A DNA stretch of 64,000 nt from Thermus sediminis (GCF_003426945.1 NZ_QURO01000004.1:744001-808000); one strand, 5' to 3'; positions 43,567 through 53,192 are shown, numbered from the stretch's first letter. The notes: a model not told the origin generated them from the letters alone. A program made the numbers and translations.

Positions 43567-45984
43567 ATGGCCCAGGTCTTACCTGTAGAAATCACCGAGG
43601 AACTCAAGCAGAGCTTCATCAACTACGCCATGTCCGTGATCGTGGACCGGGCCCTCCCCGATGTCCGGGACGGGCTCAAGCCGGTCCAGAGGCGCATCCT
43701 CTTCGCCGCCTACCAGGAGGGGGTCCTCCCCAACCGCAAGCACGTGAAGAGCGCCAAGGTCGTGGGCGAGGTCATGGGCAAGTACCACCCCCACGGGGAC
43801 GCCGCCATCTACGAGGCCCTGGCCCGCCTGGCCCAGCCCTGGAACCTCCGCTACCCCCTCGTGGACGGCCAGGGGAACTTCGGCTCCATCGACGGGGACC
43901 CCCCGGCCGCCCAGCGCTACACCGAGGCCAGGCTCTCCCCCCTAGGGGCGGAGATGCTCTTGGACATGGACAAGGAGACGGTGGACTTCCGCCCCAACTA
44001 CGATGGCTCCCTTAAGGAGCCCGAGGTCCTGCCCGCCGCCATCCCCAACCTCCTGGTAAACGGCGCCAGCGGCATCGCCGTGGGCATGGCCACGAGCCTC
44101 CCCCCCCACAACCTCTCCGAGGTGGTGGACGCCCTGGTGGCCATGATCGACAACCCGGGGATCACCCTCGAGGAGGTCCTGCGCCACCTCCCCGGCCCCG
44201 ACTTCCCCACCGGGGGGAAGCTCTCCAAAAGGGGCATCCGGGAGGCCTACGCCACGGGCCGGGGGAGCCTGAAGCTCAGGGCCAAGGTGCGGGTGGAGGA
44301 GAAGGGCTCTAGGCCCATGCTGGTGGTCACCGAGATCCCCTACCAGGTGAACAAGGCGGGCCTCATCGCCCAGATCGCCGCCCTGGTCAAGGCCAAGAAG
44401 ATCGAGGACATCGTGGCCCTAAGGGACGAGTCCGACCGCCAGGGCCTCCGGATCGCCATAGAGCTCAAGCGGGGGACCAACCCCCAGGTGGTCCTCAACC
44501 AGCTCTACAAGCACACCGCCCTCCAGACCTCCTTCACCGTGAACCTCCTGGCCATCGTGGACGGGGAGCCCAAGGTCCTCCCCCTCCTCGCCCTCATGCG
44601 CCACTACCTGGACCACCGCAAGGAGGTCCTAAGGCGCCGGAGCCTCTTCGACCTCAAGAAGGCGGAGGAAAGGGCCCACGTTCTGGAGGGCCTCCTCCTC
44701 GCCCTGGACCACATCGACGAGGTCATCGCCCTGATCCGGGCCTCCGAGGACGCCCCGGCCGCCAGGCGGGGCCTCATGGAGCGCTTTGGCCTATCCGAGG
44801 CCCAGGCCCAGGCCATCCTGGACATGCGCCTCCAGCGCCTGGTGGCCCTGGAAAGGGAGAAGCTCCAGGAGGAGTACCGGGAACTCATGGAGGAGATCGC
44901 CCGCCTCAGGGCCATCCTGGAGGACGAAGGGCGGCTATGGGGCGAGGTGAAGCGGGAACTCCTCCGGGTCAAGGAGCGGTACGGGGACGAAAGGCGCACC
45001 CTCCTCACCGAGTTTGAGGAGAGCTTCAGCCCCGAGGACCTCATCGAGGACGAGCCCATGGTCATCACCCTCACCGCCCAAGGGTTCCTGAAGCGCCTCC
45101 CCCTGGAGGCCTACCGGGCCCAAGGAAGGGGCGGTAAGGGCCTCCTGGCGGGCAAGACCAAGGAGGAGGACGAGGCCATAGGGGTCTTCGTGGCCGACGC
45201 CCACGACGATCTCCTCCTCTTCACCCAAAGGGGCCGGGTCTACCGCCTCAAGGTCTACGACCTCCCGGAGATGGGCCGCCAGGCCCGGGGGGTGCACGTG
45301 AAGACCCTCCTGCCCCTCTCCGAGGAGGAGGAGGTGGCCGCCCTCCTCCCCGTGCGGGGCCTCGAGGGGGAGGGGTACCTGGTCTTCGCCACGGAAAGGG
45401 GCCTCGTCAAGCGCACCGCCCTCAAGGAGTACGCCAACCTGGGCACAGGGGGCCTCATCGCCATCCGGCTCCAGGAGGGGGACCGCCTGGTGGGCGTGGC
45501 CCTCTCCGCCCCCGAGGAGGAAGCCATCTTGGCCACGCAGGAGGGCCAGGCCATCCGCTTCCCCCTGGAGGAGGTGCGGGCCACGGGCCGGGACACCCAG
45601 GGGGTGGTAGGCATCCGCTTCAAGAGGCCCCAGGACCGGGTGGTCTCCCTGGTGACCGTGAGCCCCGGGGAGCTGGTGGACCTCCTCTCGGTGAGCACCC
45701 GGGGCTACGGCAAGCGCACCCCCCTCCAGGAGTACCCCCTCCAGGGCCGGGGCGGGATGGGGGTCATCACCTACGCCCCCTCCGTCAAGGTGGGCCGCCT
45801 GGCCGCCCTCCTCAAGGTCCGGGGGGAGGAGGACCTCCTGGTCCTCTCCAAGCGGGGCCTCGCCCTCCGCACCCCGGTTTCTGAGATCCGCCAGGCTTCC
45901 CGGGCCACGGCGGGGGTTAGGATCATGAACCTCCCCGAGGAGGACGAGATTGCTAGCGCCTTCGTGGTGGAGGAGGAGAAGTGA
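43567..45984 (+). CDS. gyrA: DNA gyrase subunit A
   Basis: An 805-residue type IIA topoisomerase subunit that breaks and rejoins DNA. The catalytic Tyr is residue 118 in [10 protein letters not shown], and the GyrA box of the C-terminal wrapping domain is QGRGGKG near 520, which marks it as gyrase and not topoisomerase IV. In the quinolone-binding helix HGDAAIYEA, Ala and Glu occupy the positions of E. coli Ser83 and Asp87. gyrB is not in this window. The stop overlaps cutA. Confidence 0.97.
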   Translation: MAQVLPVEITEELKQSFINYAMSVIVDRALPDVRDGLKPVQRRILFAAYQEGVLPNRKHVKSAKVVGEVMGKYHPHGDAAIYEALARLAQPWNLRYPLVDGQGNFGSIDGDPPAAQRYTEARLSPLGAEMLLDMDKETVDFRPNYDGSLKEPEVLPAAIPNLLVNGASGIAVGMATSLPPHNLSEVVDALVAMIDNPGITLEEVLRHLPGPDFPTGGKLSKRGIREAYATGRGSLKLRAKVRVEEKGSRPMLVVTEIPYQVNKAGLIAQIAALVKAKKIEDIVALRDESDRQGLRIAIELKRGTNPQVVLNQLYKHTALQTSFTVNLLAIVDGEPKVLPLLALMRHYLDHRKEVLRRRSLFDLKKAEERAHVLEGLLLALDHIDEVIALIRASEDAPAARRGLMERFGLSEAQAQAILDMRLQRLVALEREKLQEEYRELMEEIARLRAILEDEGRLWGEVKRELLRVKERYGDERRTLLTEFEESFSPEDLIEDEPMVITLTAQGFLKRLPLEAYRAQGRGGKGLLAGKTKEEDEAIGVFVADAHDDLLLFTQRGRVYRLKVYDLPEMGRQARGVHVKTLLPLSEEEEVAALLPVRGLEGEGYLVFATERGLVKRTALKEYANLGTGGLIAIRLQEGDRLVGVALSAPEEEAILATQEGQAIRFPLEEVRATGRDTQGVVGIRFKRPQDRVVSLVTVSPGELVDLLSVSTRGYGKRTPLQEYPLQGRGGMGVITYAPSVKVGRLAALLKVRGEEDLLVLSKRGLALRTPVSEIRQASRATAGVRIMNLPEEDEIASAFVVEEEK

Positions 45985-46295
45985 TGGAGGAGGTGGTCCT
46001 GATCACCGCCCCCAACGAGGAGGTGGCCAAAGGCCTCGCCCGGACCCTGGTGGAGGAGCGGCTGGCGGCCTGCGTGAACCTGGTCCCCGGCCTCACCTCG
46101 GTCTACCGCTGGCAGGGGGAGGTGGTGGAGGACAAGGAGGTCCTCCTCATCGCCAAGACCACCACCTTCGCCTTCCCGAGGCTTAGGGAAAGGGTGCTCG
46201 CCCTCCACCCCTACACCGTGCCCGAGATCATCGCCCTCCCCATCGCCGAGGGGCACGGGGCCTACCTGGCCTGGCTTAGGGAGAACGTGGGATGA
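45984..46295 (+). CDS. cutA: Divalent-cation tolerance protein CutA1
   Basis: A 103-residue trimeric CutA1 protein. VVLITAPNEEVAKGLARTLV, then ERLAACVNLVPGLTSVYRWQ and the C-terminal TVPEIIALPIAEGHGAYLAW cover the full family pattern with its conserved Cys and Trp. I place the start at ATG 45984 (TGATG overlap with gyrA) by comparison with the T. thermophilus protein start; the preceding GTG at 45981 is an alternative. The family is linked to copper tolerance, with an unclear biochemical role. Confidence 0.93.
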   Translation: MEEVVLITAPNEEVAKGLARTLVEERLAACVNLVPGLTSVYRWQGEVVEDKEVLLIAKTTTFAFPRLRERVLALHPYTVPEIIALPIAEGHGAYLAWLRENVG

Positions 46296-46720
46296 CCGAG
46301 GACATGCTGGACTTTCTCCGGGCTCTCCACAGGGCGAGAGCCAGGTTTTTGGTGATCGGCGGCTACGCCCTGGCCTTCCTGGGCCGCCCCCGCTTCACCA
46401 GGGACCTGGACCTCTGGGTGGACGCCAAGGAGGCGGAAAGGCTCCTAAACGCCATCCGGGACTTCTTTGGTGGGGACGACCTTGGGCTCACCCTAGAGGA
46501 CCTCTCCACCCCGGGGGTGGTCCAGCTGGGCTACGCCCCCAACCGCATCGACCTAGTTCTCCTGGAATCCCCCTCCTTTGACGAGGCTTTCGCTCGGAGG
46601 AGGACCTACGAGGTGGCGGGAGTGGAGGTCTCCGTGGTCCACCCCGAGGACTTCAAGGCCCTGAAGCGGGCCTTCGGCCGGCCCGTGGACCTCCGGGACC
46701 TGGAGGAGCTGGAGCCATGA
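46292..46720 (+). CDS. Nucleotidyltransferase-fold protein (AbiEii/DUF6036-like)
   Basis: A 142-residue protein with a minimal nucleotidyltransferase signature: GGYALAFLGRPRFTRDLDLWVD (GG at about 23-24, the RxTxDxD metal site at 34-40), a later Asp in RIDLVLL, and VHPEDFKALKRAFGRP near the end. This layout is seen in AbiEii-type toxins and DUF6036 proteins. It overlaps cutA and the following small gene by ATGA at both ends. A toxin role with the small downstream protein as partner is possible but unproven; no HEPN protein is present. Confidence 0.7.
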   Translation: MTEDMLDFLRALHRARARFLVIGGYALAFLGRPRFTRDLDLWVDAKEAERLLNAIRDFFGGDDLGLTLEDLSTPGVVQLGYAPNRIDLVLLESPSFDEAFARRRTYEVAGVEVSVVHPEDFKALKRAFGRPVDLRDLEELEP

Positions 46721-46941
46721 GGCGAATCCGGCCCATCGCCCGCAGGTTCCCCCTGGAGGAGGCGCCAAACGATCTGGCCGAGTGGCGGACCCTCTCCGTG
46801 GAAGAAAGGCTAAAGGCGGTCTTTGAGATGGCCCTCTTCTGGGCCAGGTGGGAGATGGAGGAGGCCAGAAAGCGGGGGGAGACCCCGGAGATCGCCCTAG
46901 ACCGCCTCCTCCCCGTGGCCCGGAGGCGGCCCCTAAAGTAA
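46717..46941 (+). CDS. Small charged protein coupled to the nucleotidyltransferase
   Basis: A 74-residue protein, rich in Arg and Glu, with a central helix-forming stretch LSVEERLKAVFEMALFWARWEMEEARKRGE. No known domain is recognised. The ATGA overlap with the nucleotidyltransferase gene (46717-46720) and the size suggest a cognate partner, by analogy with two-gene toxin-antitoxin modules. It is followed by a T-tract at 46953-46958. Confidence 0.55.
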   Translation: MRRIRPIARRFPLEEAPNDLAEWRTLSVEERLKAVFEMALFWARWEMEEARKRGETPEIALDRLLPVARRRPLK

Positions 46942-46958
46942 CCCGGGCTAGATTTTTT
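46929..46958 (+). terminator. Possible intrinsic terminator after the gyrA-cutA group
   Basis: GCCC (46929-46932) can pair with GGGC (46945-46948), followed 4 nt later by six T residues (46953-46958). The stem is short, but this is one of the few T-tracts in an intergenic gap of this window. Confidence 0.4.
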
Positions 46959-46970
46959 CAACTCCTAGGT

Positions 46971-46999
46971 TTACAAAATCCCCGGGGCCGTGGTAGCCT
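46971..46999 (+). promoter_or_regulatory. sdrP promoter
   Basis: TTACAA (46971-46976), a 17-bp spacer, then TAGCCT (46994-46999). AAGGAGG (47007-47013) precedes ATG 47018. Confidence 0.65.
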
Positions 47000-47017
47000 G
47001 GGGGTAAGGAGGAAGCT

Positions 47018-47626
47018 ATGACCCAGGCCCGCGAAACGGTGAGCTTCAAGCCCGGCGAGGTTATCCTCTACCCAGGGGTCCCCGGTCCCCGGGACCGGGC
47101 CTTCAGGGTGCTCGAGGGCCTCGTCCGCCTCGAGGCCGTGGACGAGGAGGGAAACGCCCTCACCCTGCGCCTGGTCCGCCCCGGAGGCTACTTCGGGGAG
47201 GAGGCCCTTTTCGGGCACGAGCGGGGCTACTTCGCCGAGGCGGTGACCGGGGTGCTCCTGGAGGCCCTGCCCAAGGAGCCCACCCCGGAGGAGGTGGAGG
47301 CCCTGGCCCAGCACCTGTCCCAGGCCCTTTCCGAGTCCTACCGCCGCATTGAGCGCCTGGCCACCCAGCGCCTCAAGAACCGCATGGCGGCGGCCCTCTT
47401 GGAGCTTTCGGAAACGCCCTTGGCCAAGGAGGAGGAGGGGGCCATCGTCCTCCACGCCACCCACGACGAGCTGGCCGCCGCGGTGGGGAGCGTGCGGGAG
47501 ACGGTGACCAAGGTCATCGGCGAGCTTTCCCGGGAGGGCTACATCCGCTCCGGGTACGGCAAGATCCTCCTCAAGGACGTAAGGGGCCTTAAGGAGCTGG
47601 CCCAAAGCCGCGGGGACGGCCGCTAG
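47018..47626 (+). CDS. sdrP: CRP/FNR-family regulator SdrP
   Basis: A 202-residue transcription factor, the same length as T. thermophilus SdrP and very similar to it as I recall that sequence. The cupin-like N-domain contains VRPGGYFGEEALFG. The C-terminal winged helix-turn-helix is HDELAAAVGSVRETVTKVIG. SdrP activates stationary-phase, redox and nutrient-stress genes without needing cAMP. It has its own promoter and is followed closely by the DUF502 gene. Confidence 0.85.
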   Translation: MTQARETVSFKPGEVILYPGVPGPRDRAFRVLEGLVRLEAVDEEGNALTLRLVRPGGYFGEEALFGHERGYFAEAVTGVLLEALPKEPTPEEVEALAQHLSQALSESYRRIERLATQRLKNRMAAALLELSETPLAKEEEGAIVLHATHDELAAAVGSVRETVTKVIGELSREGYIRSGYGKILLKDVRGLKELAQSRGDGR

Positions 47627-47648
47627 GCGCTTTGGTAAACTGGGAGGC

Positions 47649-48296
47649 ATGCGGCTTAGGCAACGCCTCCTCACCGGCCTGGTCACCCTCCTCCCCCTCC
47701 TGGTCACCCTGTACTTCCTGGGCTGGGTCTACACCTATTCCGGAGGGTACATCCAGACCGTCCTCCGCCTGGTGGACTTCGAGGTGCCCCGGGCCTACCA
47801 GCCTGCCCTCCCCTTCGTGGGCCTCTTCCTGGCGGGGGTCCTCATCTACCTGGTGGGGACCCTGGCGGAGAACTACCTGGGAAGGCGGTTCATCCACTCT
47901 CTGGAGCGCTCGGTCCTCCTCATCCCCATCGTGCGGGACATCTACAAGGCGGTGCAGCAGATCGCCCACACCCTCTTCGGCCAGAAGGAGGTGCAGTTCA
48001 GCCGGGCGGCGGTCATCGAGTACCCCAGGCGGGGCCTCTACGTCCTCTGCTTCGTGGTCCAGAGCGTGGAGGGCCGCCTCCCCCCTCTACCCGAGGGGTA
48101 CACCGCCGTCCTGGTGCCCACCAGCCCCGTGCCCGCTAGCGGCGTGGTCATCCTGGTGCCCTCCGAGGAGGTCATTCCCCTGGAGATCAGCGTGGAGGAG
48201 GCCCTGAAGTACGTGGTCTCCGCGGGCTTCCTCCTCCCCGAGAAACCTTCAGGCCCCTTAACCCCCCTCCCACAAAACACCGCTAGGCCCTCCTAG
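47649..48296 (+). CDS. DUF502 family membrane protein
   Basis: A 215-residue protein with two N-terminal membrane segments (about 8-28 and 55-75) and a soluble C-terminal domain. The stretches PIVRDIYKAVQQI and VLVPTSPVPASGVVILVPSE are hallmark DUF502 sequences. The function is unknown across bacteria. TAAACT lies 7 nt before the ATG, so a leaderless transcript independent of sdrP is possible, although GGGAGG also lies there. Confidence 0.85.
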   Translation: MRLRQRLLTGLVTLLPLLVTLYFLGWVYTYSGGYIQTVLRLVDFEVPRAYQPALPFVGLFLAGVLIYLVGTLAENYLGRRFIHSLERSVLLIPIVRDIYKAVQQIAHTLFGQKEVQFSRAAVIEYPRRGLYVLCFVVQSVEGRLPPLPEGYTAVLVPTSPVPASGVVILVPSEEVIPLEISVEEALKYVVSAGFLLPEKPSGPLTPLPQNTARPS

Positions 48297-48308
48297 AATG
48301 GGGGAAAG

Positions 48309-48671
48309 ATGCGGCGGCTTCTCCCCTTGGCCCTCCTCCTCTCCGCGGCCCTGGCCGCCTTTCCACCCCTCTTCGGCCCGGCCCTGCCCCCGGGGACGGA
48401 GCTCAGGCTCTCCTCCCCCGACCTCCGCACCCTCCACGGGGCCTGGCGGGTGGAGGGGAAAACCTTGAGGCCCCTCTCCCCTCCCCTCCCCCCCAGGCCG
48501 GGGCAGGAGGTCCAGCTCCTCCTCTCCCTCCCTGGCGAGAGGCCCAGGGCCTTCCCTGCCCTGGCGGAGCGGGGGGATGTCCTCCTCCTCTGGGAAAGGG
48601 AGCGGGTGAGCCTCCTCAGGCTCCTCAGGGAGGTCTACGGCCTCGCTCCCCCGGATAGGCTCTGGCCATGA
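48309..48671 (+). CDS. Small secreted protein upstream of a two-component system
   Basis: A 120-residue protein with a clear signal peptide, RRLLPLALLLSAALAA. The mature part is Pro-rich and has no domain I recognise. TAGAAT (48295-48300) lies 8 nt before the ATG. Its stop overlaps the response-regulator start (ATGA, 48668-48671), so it may be a periplasmic input or accessory protein for the adjacent histidine kinase; that is inference from coupling. Confidence 0.6.
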   Translation: MRRLLPLALLLSAALAAFPPLFGPALPPGTELRLSSPDLRTLHGAWRVEGKTLRPLSPPLPPRPGQEVQLLLSLPGERPRAFPALAERGDVLLLWERERVSLLRLLREVYGLAPPDRLWP

Positions 48672-49342
48672 AGCGGATCCTCCTCATCGAGGACGACCCC
48701 GAGGTAGCCCGGCTGGTGGAGCTGGAGCTCAAGGAGGCGGGCTTCGCCGTGGACTGGGCCAAGAGCGGCATGGAGGGCCTGGTGCGCCACCGGGAAAGGC
48801 GGCCTGACCTGGTGATCCTGGACCTGGGCCTTCCCGACCTGGACGGAGGGGAGGTGGCCCGCAGGATCCGGGCCACCGACGACACCCCCATTCTGGTCCT
48901 CACCGCCCAGGACGCCGTGAGCCGCAAGGTCTCCCTCCTCTCCGAGGGGGCGGACGACTACCTGGTCAAGCCCTTCCACCCCGCAGAGCTCCTCGCCCGC
49001 ATCCAGGTGCAGCTCAGGCACCGGGAGGGGAGCGAGGTCCTGGCGGTGGGGGAGCTGGAGCTCTACCCCAAGAGGCGGCAGGCCTTCTTCCGCGGGCAGG
49101 AGGTCAGGCTCTCCCCCAAGGAGTTTGACCTCCTCATGCTCCTCATGGGCCGCCCAGGGCGGGTCTTCCCCCGGCAGGACATAGAGGAGAAGGTCTGGGG
49201 CCGCCCCCTGGGCAAGGACTCCAACGTCCTGGACGTGCACATGGCCAACCTGCGGGCCAAGCTGAGGGAGGCTGGGGCCTACGGCTACCTGCGCACGGTG
49301 CGGGGGCTGGGCTACGCCCTCCGCCCTAAGGGGGAAGGGTAG
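48668..49342 (+). CDS. Response regulator, OmpR/PhoB family
   Basis: A 224-residue regulator. Receiver residues are Glu8-Asp9-Asp10, phosphoacceptor Asp52 in LVILDLGLPDLDG and Lys in LVKPFH near 101. The winged-helix DNA-binding domain ends in YLRTVRGLGYALRP, typical of the family. It is directly followed by its cognate kinase, whose GTG touches the stop codon. Confidence 0.94.
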   Translation: MKRILLIEDDPEVARLVELELKEAGFAVDWAKSGMEGLVRHRERRPDLVILDLGLPDLDGGEVARRIRATDDTPILVLTAQDAVSRKVSLLSEGADDYLVKPFHPAELLARIQVQLRHREGSEVLAVGELELYPKRRQAFFRGQEVRLSPKEFDLLMLLMGRPGRVFPRQDIEEKVWGRPLGKDSNVLDVHMANLRAKLREAGAYGYLRTVRGLGYALRPKGEG

Positions 49343-50593
49343 GTGCTCCCCTTCCGGGCCCGGCTCTTCCTCGCCTTCAGCCTCCTCTGGCTCCTCTTCC
49401 TAGGGGGGGCCTTCTTTCTGGCGGGCCGGGGGGTGGAAGGGGCCTTGCGGGGCTACCTGGAGGCCACCCTCCTAGCGGACGCCAGGCAGGCGGCGGAGGC
49501 CTACGGGAAGGGGCAGGCGGGCACCCTCCTCGCCACCGGGGGGGTCTACCTCCACCTCTACGCCGAGGACGGGGAGCCCCTGGTCCTCACCCGGGAGGAC
49601 CACCGCCTCCCCAAGGAGGCCCTCAGGGCGCTGGGGGACACCCCCAGGGTCTTTTGGGCGGAGGGCTTCGCCTGGACCGCGGCCCGCACCCCCTTGGGCC
49701 TCCTCGCCCTCACCGCCGAGGCCAAGCCCATTGAGGGGGCCCTCTCTGCCCTGAGGCGGGCCCTCCTAGAGGCCTTCTTCCTCCTCTTCCCCTTGGGGGT
49801 GGCCCTGGTCTACCTCACCGCCCGCCTGGCCACCAGGCCCCTGGAGGAGGCCGCCAGGGAGATCGGGGGGAGGAGCCCCGAGCGCCTGGACCCCATCCCC
49901 CTCCGCCTCCCCCAGGACGAGTTCGGCCGCATGGTGGAGGCGGTGAACGCCCTCCTCCAGGCCCTGAAGGAGGCCAAGGAGCGGGAGCGGGCCTTCCTGG
50001 CCCAGGTGAGCCACGAGCTCCGCACCCCCCTCACCGTCCTCCTGGGCCACCTGGACCGCCTGGAGAGGAACCCCCTGGGCCTCGAGGGCCTGAGGACCGC
50101 CCGGGCCACGGCGGAGAGGATGCGCCGCCTGGTGGGGGACCTTCTGGACCTGGCCCAGGGGGAGGTGGGCTTCGCCCTGGACCCCCACATCCTGGACCTG
50201 AAGGCCCTGGCCCTGGAGGCCGCCCGGGAGCAGGGGGTGGCCTTCCACGGGGAGGAGGCCGAGGTCCTGGGGGACCCGGATCGCCTCCTCCAGATGCTCC
50301 GAAACCTCATCGCCAACGCCGTCCGGGCCGCGGGGCGGGAAGGGGTGCGGGTGCGGGTGAGGAAGACCCCCCCCTTCGGCCTGGTGGAGGTGGAGGACGA
50401 GGGACCAGGCATCCCCCAAGACCTCCTCCCCCACCTTTTCCAGCCCTTCCGCAAGGGCCCCGGCGGGGGCACCGGCCTCGGCCTCGCTGTGGCCCAGGCC
50501 ATCGCCAAGGCCCACGGGGGGGAGGTAGAGGCGGAAAGCGCCCCCGGCAGGACCATCTTCCGCGTGCGGCTTCCCCTTCTGGAGGAGGACTAG
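49343..50593 (+). CDS. Sensor histidine kinase
   Basis: A 416-residue HPK with a membrane segment near 10-28, a short periplasmic domain of about 100 residues, a second segment near 132-152, a HAMP-like linker and a kinase core. The H-box is FLAQVSHELRTPLTVLLGHL, the N-box NLIANAVRAAG, and the G-boxes are DEGPGIP and GTGLGLAVAQAI. GTG 49343 directly follows the regulator stop. The signal is unknown; the small secreted protein upstream is a candidate partner. Confidence 0.92.
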   Translation: MLPFRARLFLAFSLLWLLFLGGAFFLAGRGVEGALRGYLEATLLADARQAAEAYGKGQAGTLLATGGVYLHLYAEDGEPLVLTREDHRLPKEALRALGDTPRVFWAEGFAWTAARTPLGLLALTAEAKPIEGALSALRRALLEAFFLLFPLGVALVYLTARLATRPLEEAAREIGGRSPERLDPIPLRLPQDEFGRMVEAVNALLQALKEAKERERAFLAQVSHELRTPLTVLLGHLDRLERNPLGLEGLRTARATAERMRRLVGDLLDLAQGEVGFALDPHILDLKALALEAAREQGVAFHGEEAEVLGDPDRLLQMLRNLIANAVRAAGREGVRVRVRKTPPFGLVEVEDEGPGIPQDLLPHLFQPFRKGPGGGTGLGLAVAQAIAKAHGGEVEAESAPGRTIFRVRLPLLEED

Positions 50594-51726
50594 GCGGGGG
50601 CAGGCTCCCCCTTGGGCCTAAGGGCCTCGGCCACGAAGGCGGCCATCACCCCCAGCATCAGGCCCAGGCCCAGGGCCAAAGCCAGGAAGAGGCCGCGCCT
50701 GGGGGCCACCTTCTCGTAGACGGGGTAGGCGGGGGCCAGCACCGAGGCCCATTCTCCCTGCGAACGTGCGAGGCGGATCTCGCTAGCCTGTTTATTCAAA
50801 GCTAGGTAGATCTCCTTGGCACGAGCGACCGCTTCGTCTAGAGCCGCCAGTTCCTCCTCTGCCTGAGCGATACGCTCCTGGAGAACCCTTATGCGCTCTT
50901 CCAACCTTTGCAGTTGAAGTTCCAAGCGTTTTTTTTCAGCTAGAAGAGCCTGGCGTTCTCCTCCTTCTGCCAAGGTCAGGCGGTCCTCTATCTCGTAGAT
51001 TCTCCTGAGAATCCGGAGCCTCTCTCCATACGGCTCATCACCACCTGCGTTGGATAAGGTAAGCAAAATCGCCTGCTGTCCAGAGATTTGAATACCCTGT
51101 ATGAAATCCAGCTCAACCCTGTCCTGCAACAGCGTGGTCTTGCGCATGAAGGACTGCCTGCGCTCCAGGGCCTGACGATAGCCCTCCTCGGCCAAAGTGA
51201 GCTCCGTCCGGAGGCCCTCTTCCACCCGCTGCCAGTTTTTCTGGAAAAAAGCGTCCACCTCACGCTTAACGGCGTCCGCCCAAAGGTTTGCCGCTCTGGC
51301 GGCCACCTCCGGTTCGGAAGCTTTCACGGTCAGGCGTACCCATAAAGTGGTGCCTGCCCCCCTATTGCTCATGTCCTTCAAAGAGAAATCCTTGCGTAAG
51401 CGATCCGCTCCCCGGAAAACGTCCGCAGCCCGCCATCTGAGAGGGAGTTCGCCCTCTTTGTCCAAAGCCTCCCAAACTGGCCCCAAAACCCCTTGGGAAA
51501 GGGCTACATCCTTAACGGACTCAAAAGTGACGCTAGGGACCTGCTGACTGGAGGAACCTATAGCCAAGGTGGCCGTGGAGGCGTAGGTGGGCTCGGCGAT
51601 CAGGAAGCCGTAGATGAGGGCCAGGGCGGCGAGGATAAGGGGAATGGCCCAAAGGTAGGTGAGGTGCCGCTTGAGCACCTCCACGATGTCCCGTAGGGAA
51701 AGCTCCTCTTGGGGGGTCTCCACCAT
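50590..51726 (-). CDS. wzz: Polysaccharide chain-length determinant, Wzz family
   Basis: A 378-residue inner-membrane protein with one N-terminal (about 26-46) and one C-terminal (about 345-367) membrane segment flanking a large periplasmic coiled-coil domain (YASTATLAIG, then long Glu/Arg-rich helices at about 170-310). It controls glycan chain length with Wzy. No tyrosine-kinase domain is fused. The middle of the gene is much less GC-rich than its ends: 30 G/C of 60 at 51361-51420 against 43 of 60 at 50641-50700. It is the last gene of the cluster and overlaps the convergent kinase by 4 bp. Confidence 0.85.
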   Translation of the reverse strand: MVETPQEELSLRDIVEVLKRHLTYLWAIPLILAALALIYGFLIAEPTYASTATLAIGSSSQQVPSVTFESVKDVALSQGVLGPVWEALDKEGELPLRWRAADVFRGADRLRKDFSLKDMSNRGAGTTLWVRLTVKASEPEVAARAANLWADAVKREVDAFFQKNWQRVEEGLRTELTLAEEGYRQALERRQSFMRKTTLLQDRVELDFIQGIQISGQQAILLTLSNAGGDEPYGERLRILRRIYEIEDRLTLAEGGERQALLAEKKRLELQLQRLEERIRVLQERIAQAEEELAALDEAVARAKEIYLALNKQASEIRLARSQGEWASVLAPAYPVYEKVAPRRGLFLALALGLGLMLGVMAAFVAEALRPKGEPAPA

Positions 51727-51746
51727 AACTTCCCCCAGTCTAACGC

Positions 51747-53192
51747 TCAGTACGCCCCTTTGCGGGTGAGGACCACCCAGACCGTGCGGGCCAGGATGTG
51801 GAGGTCCAGCCAGATGGACCAGTTGCGGATGTAGTAGGTGTCCAGGGCCTCCTGGACCTCGAGGTCCCCCTCGCTCCGGACGGAAACCTGCCATAGCCCC
51901 GTAAGGCCAGGTAGGACGCTTCGCCTCAGCTCCCGGAACTCCGGGCTGAACTTCTCCAGGTGGTACCGGGGAAAGGGCCTTGGCCCCACCAGGCTCATCT
52001 CCCCTTTCAGGACGCTGAAGAGCTGGGGAAGCTCGTCCAGGCTGGTACGGCGGAGAAACTGCCCCACGCCGGGGAGAACCCGGGGGTCCTCCTTGAGCTT
52101 GAAGAAGCGCTCCCACTCCTCCCGGGCCTGGGGGTTTTCCTCCAGGTGGCGCTGGAGGCGCGCCTCCGCATCCGGATACATGGTGCGAAGCTTAAGGATG
52201 CGGATGGTGCGCCCCTGGTACCCCTCCCGCTCCTGGGTGAAAAAGGCGGGCCCAGGGCTTACCCGCTTGATCCAGAGGGCCGCTAAACCCATCACGGGCA
52301 GGGCGAGAAGGGTAAGGGGAAGGCCCAGAAGGTAGTCCAGAAGGCGCTTTAACACCCAATTCCTGCGAAGGAGGAGGTTCTTCTTCACCTCCAGCCCCAA
52401 GACCCCTCCCAGGTCCCGGCTGGAAACCCAAAGGCTCTGGAGGCCGAAAAGGTCTGGGATCAGGATCACGTGGGGAAAGGGCAGGCCTTGCAGGAGGGCG
52501 GCGAGCCTCTCCCGGCCCACCCCCGGCATGGCCAGGATGGCGTAGCGTATCCCCCCCTTGCGGAAGGCCTCCACCTGGTCCACCCCCCCCTCAACGGGAA
52601 TCCCTTCCACCTCCGTTCCCCACTTGGCGGGGTCGTCGTCCAGGAGGGCCACGGGGCGAAGGCCCAGAACAGGGTCTTCCCTCAGTTTCCTAACCACCAA
52701 AGCCCCCGTCTTTCCCGCCCCAAGGACAAGGACCGGAACCCCCCAAAGGCCCAGCCGGGCCAGGACCTCCCGGGCCAAAGCCCCTCCCAAGGGGACGAGA
52801 ACCAGGGAAAACCCCATGGCCAGAAGGAGCACCCCCCGGCTCCAGCCTTCCTGGATGAAGAGCCAGTTCCAAGCGATAAGGGCCAGGAAGAGGAGCAGGG
52901 TGACCTGGACCTTCCGCCGCACCCTCTCCACGGCGGGAAGCCCATAGCCGGGGTAAAGGCCCGCCAGGGCGTAGCCCAGGGGGAAGAGGAGGAGAGCCCA
53001 AGCCACGGGGAGAAGGGCCTCGAGGGGCACCTGGACGGGAAGAAGAGCCCCTCGCACCAGGTAGGCCAGAAAGAGGGAGGCCTCGAGGGCCAGGGCATCA
53101 AAGAGGAGCAACGCCATGCCGGCCCACTTCCCATCCCTCGAGGGCGGGAGAGGGAGGTTTTTACCCCGTGTTTTAACTTCAGGCTTTACCAA
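51747..53192 (-). CDS. Undecaprenyl-phosphate glycosyl-1-phosphate transferase, WbaP/ExoY family
   Basis: The initiating transferase that loads the first sugar phosphate on undecaprenyl phosphate. About 481 residues from a TTG at 53192; an ATG at 53117 is an alternative start, but begins inside the first hydrophobic segment. Four or five N-terminal membrane segments precede a Rossmann-like central region ([19 protein letters not shown]) and the C-terminal sugar-transferase domain with [20 protein letters not shown], then [11 protein letters not shown] and the catalytic-region [12 protein letters not shown]. The first sugar (Gal, Glc or other) cannot be told. It overlaps the fcl 3' end by 14 bp. 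Confidence 0.88.
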   Translation of the reverse strand: MVKPEVKTRGKNLPLPPSRDGKWAGMALLLFDALALEASLFLAYLVRGALLPVQVPLEALLPVAWALLLFPLGYALAGLYPGYGLPAVERVRRKVQVTLLLFLALIAWNWLFIQEGWSRGVLLLAMGFSLVLVPLGGALAREVLARLGLWGVPVLVLGAGKTGALVVRKLREDPVLGLRPVALLDDDPAKWGTEVEGIPVEGGVDQVEAFRKGGIRYAILAMPGVGRERLAALLQGLPFPHVILIPDLFGLQSLWVSSRDLGGVLGLEVKKNLLLRRNWVLKRLLDYLLGLPLTLLALPVMGLAALWIKRVSPGPAFFTQEREGYQGRTIRILKLRTMYPDAEARLQRHLEENPQAREEWERFFKLKEDPRVLPGVGQFLRRTSLDELPQLFSVLKGEMSLVGPRPFPRYHLEKFSPEFRELRRSVLPGLTGLWQVSVRSEGDLEVQEALDTYYIRNWSIWLDLHILARTVWVVLTRKGAY

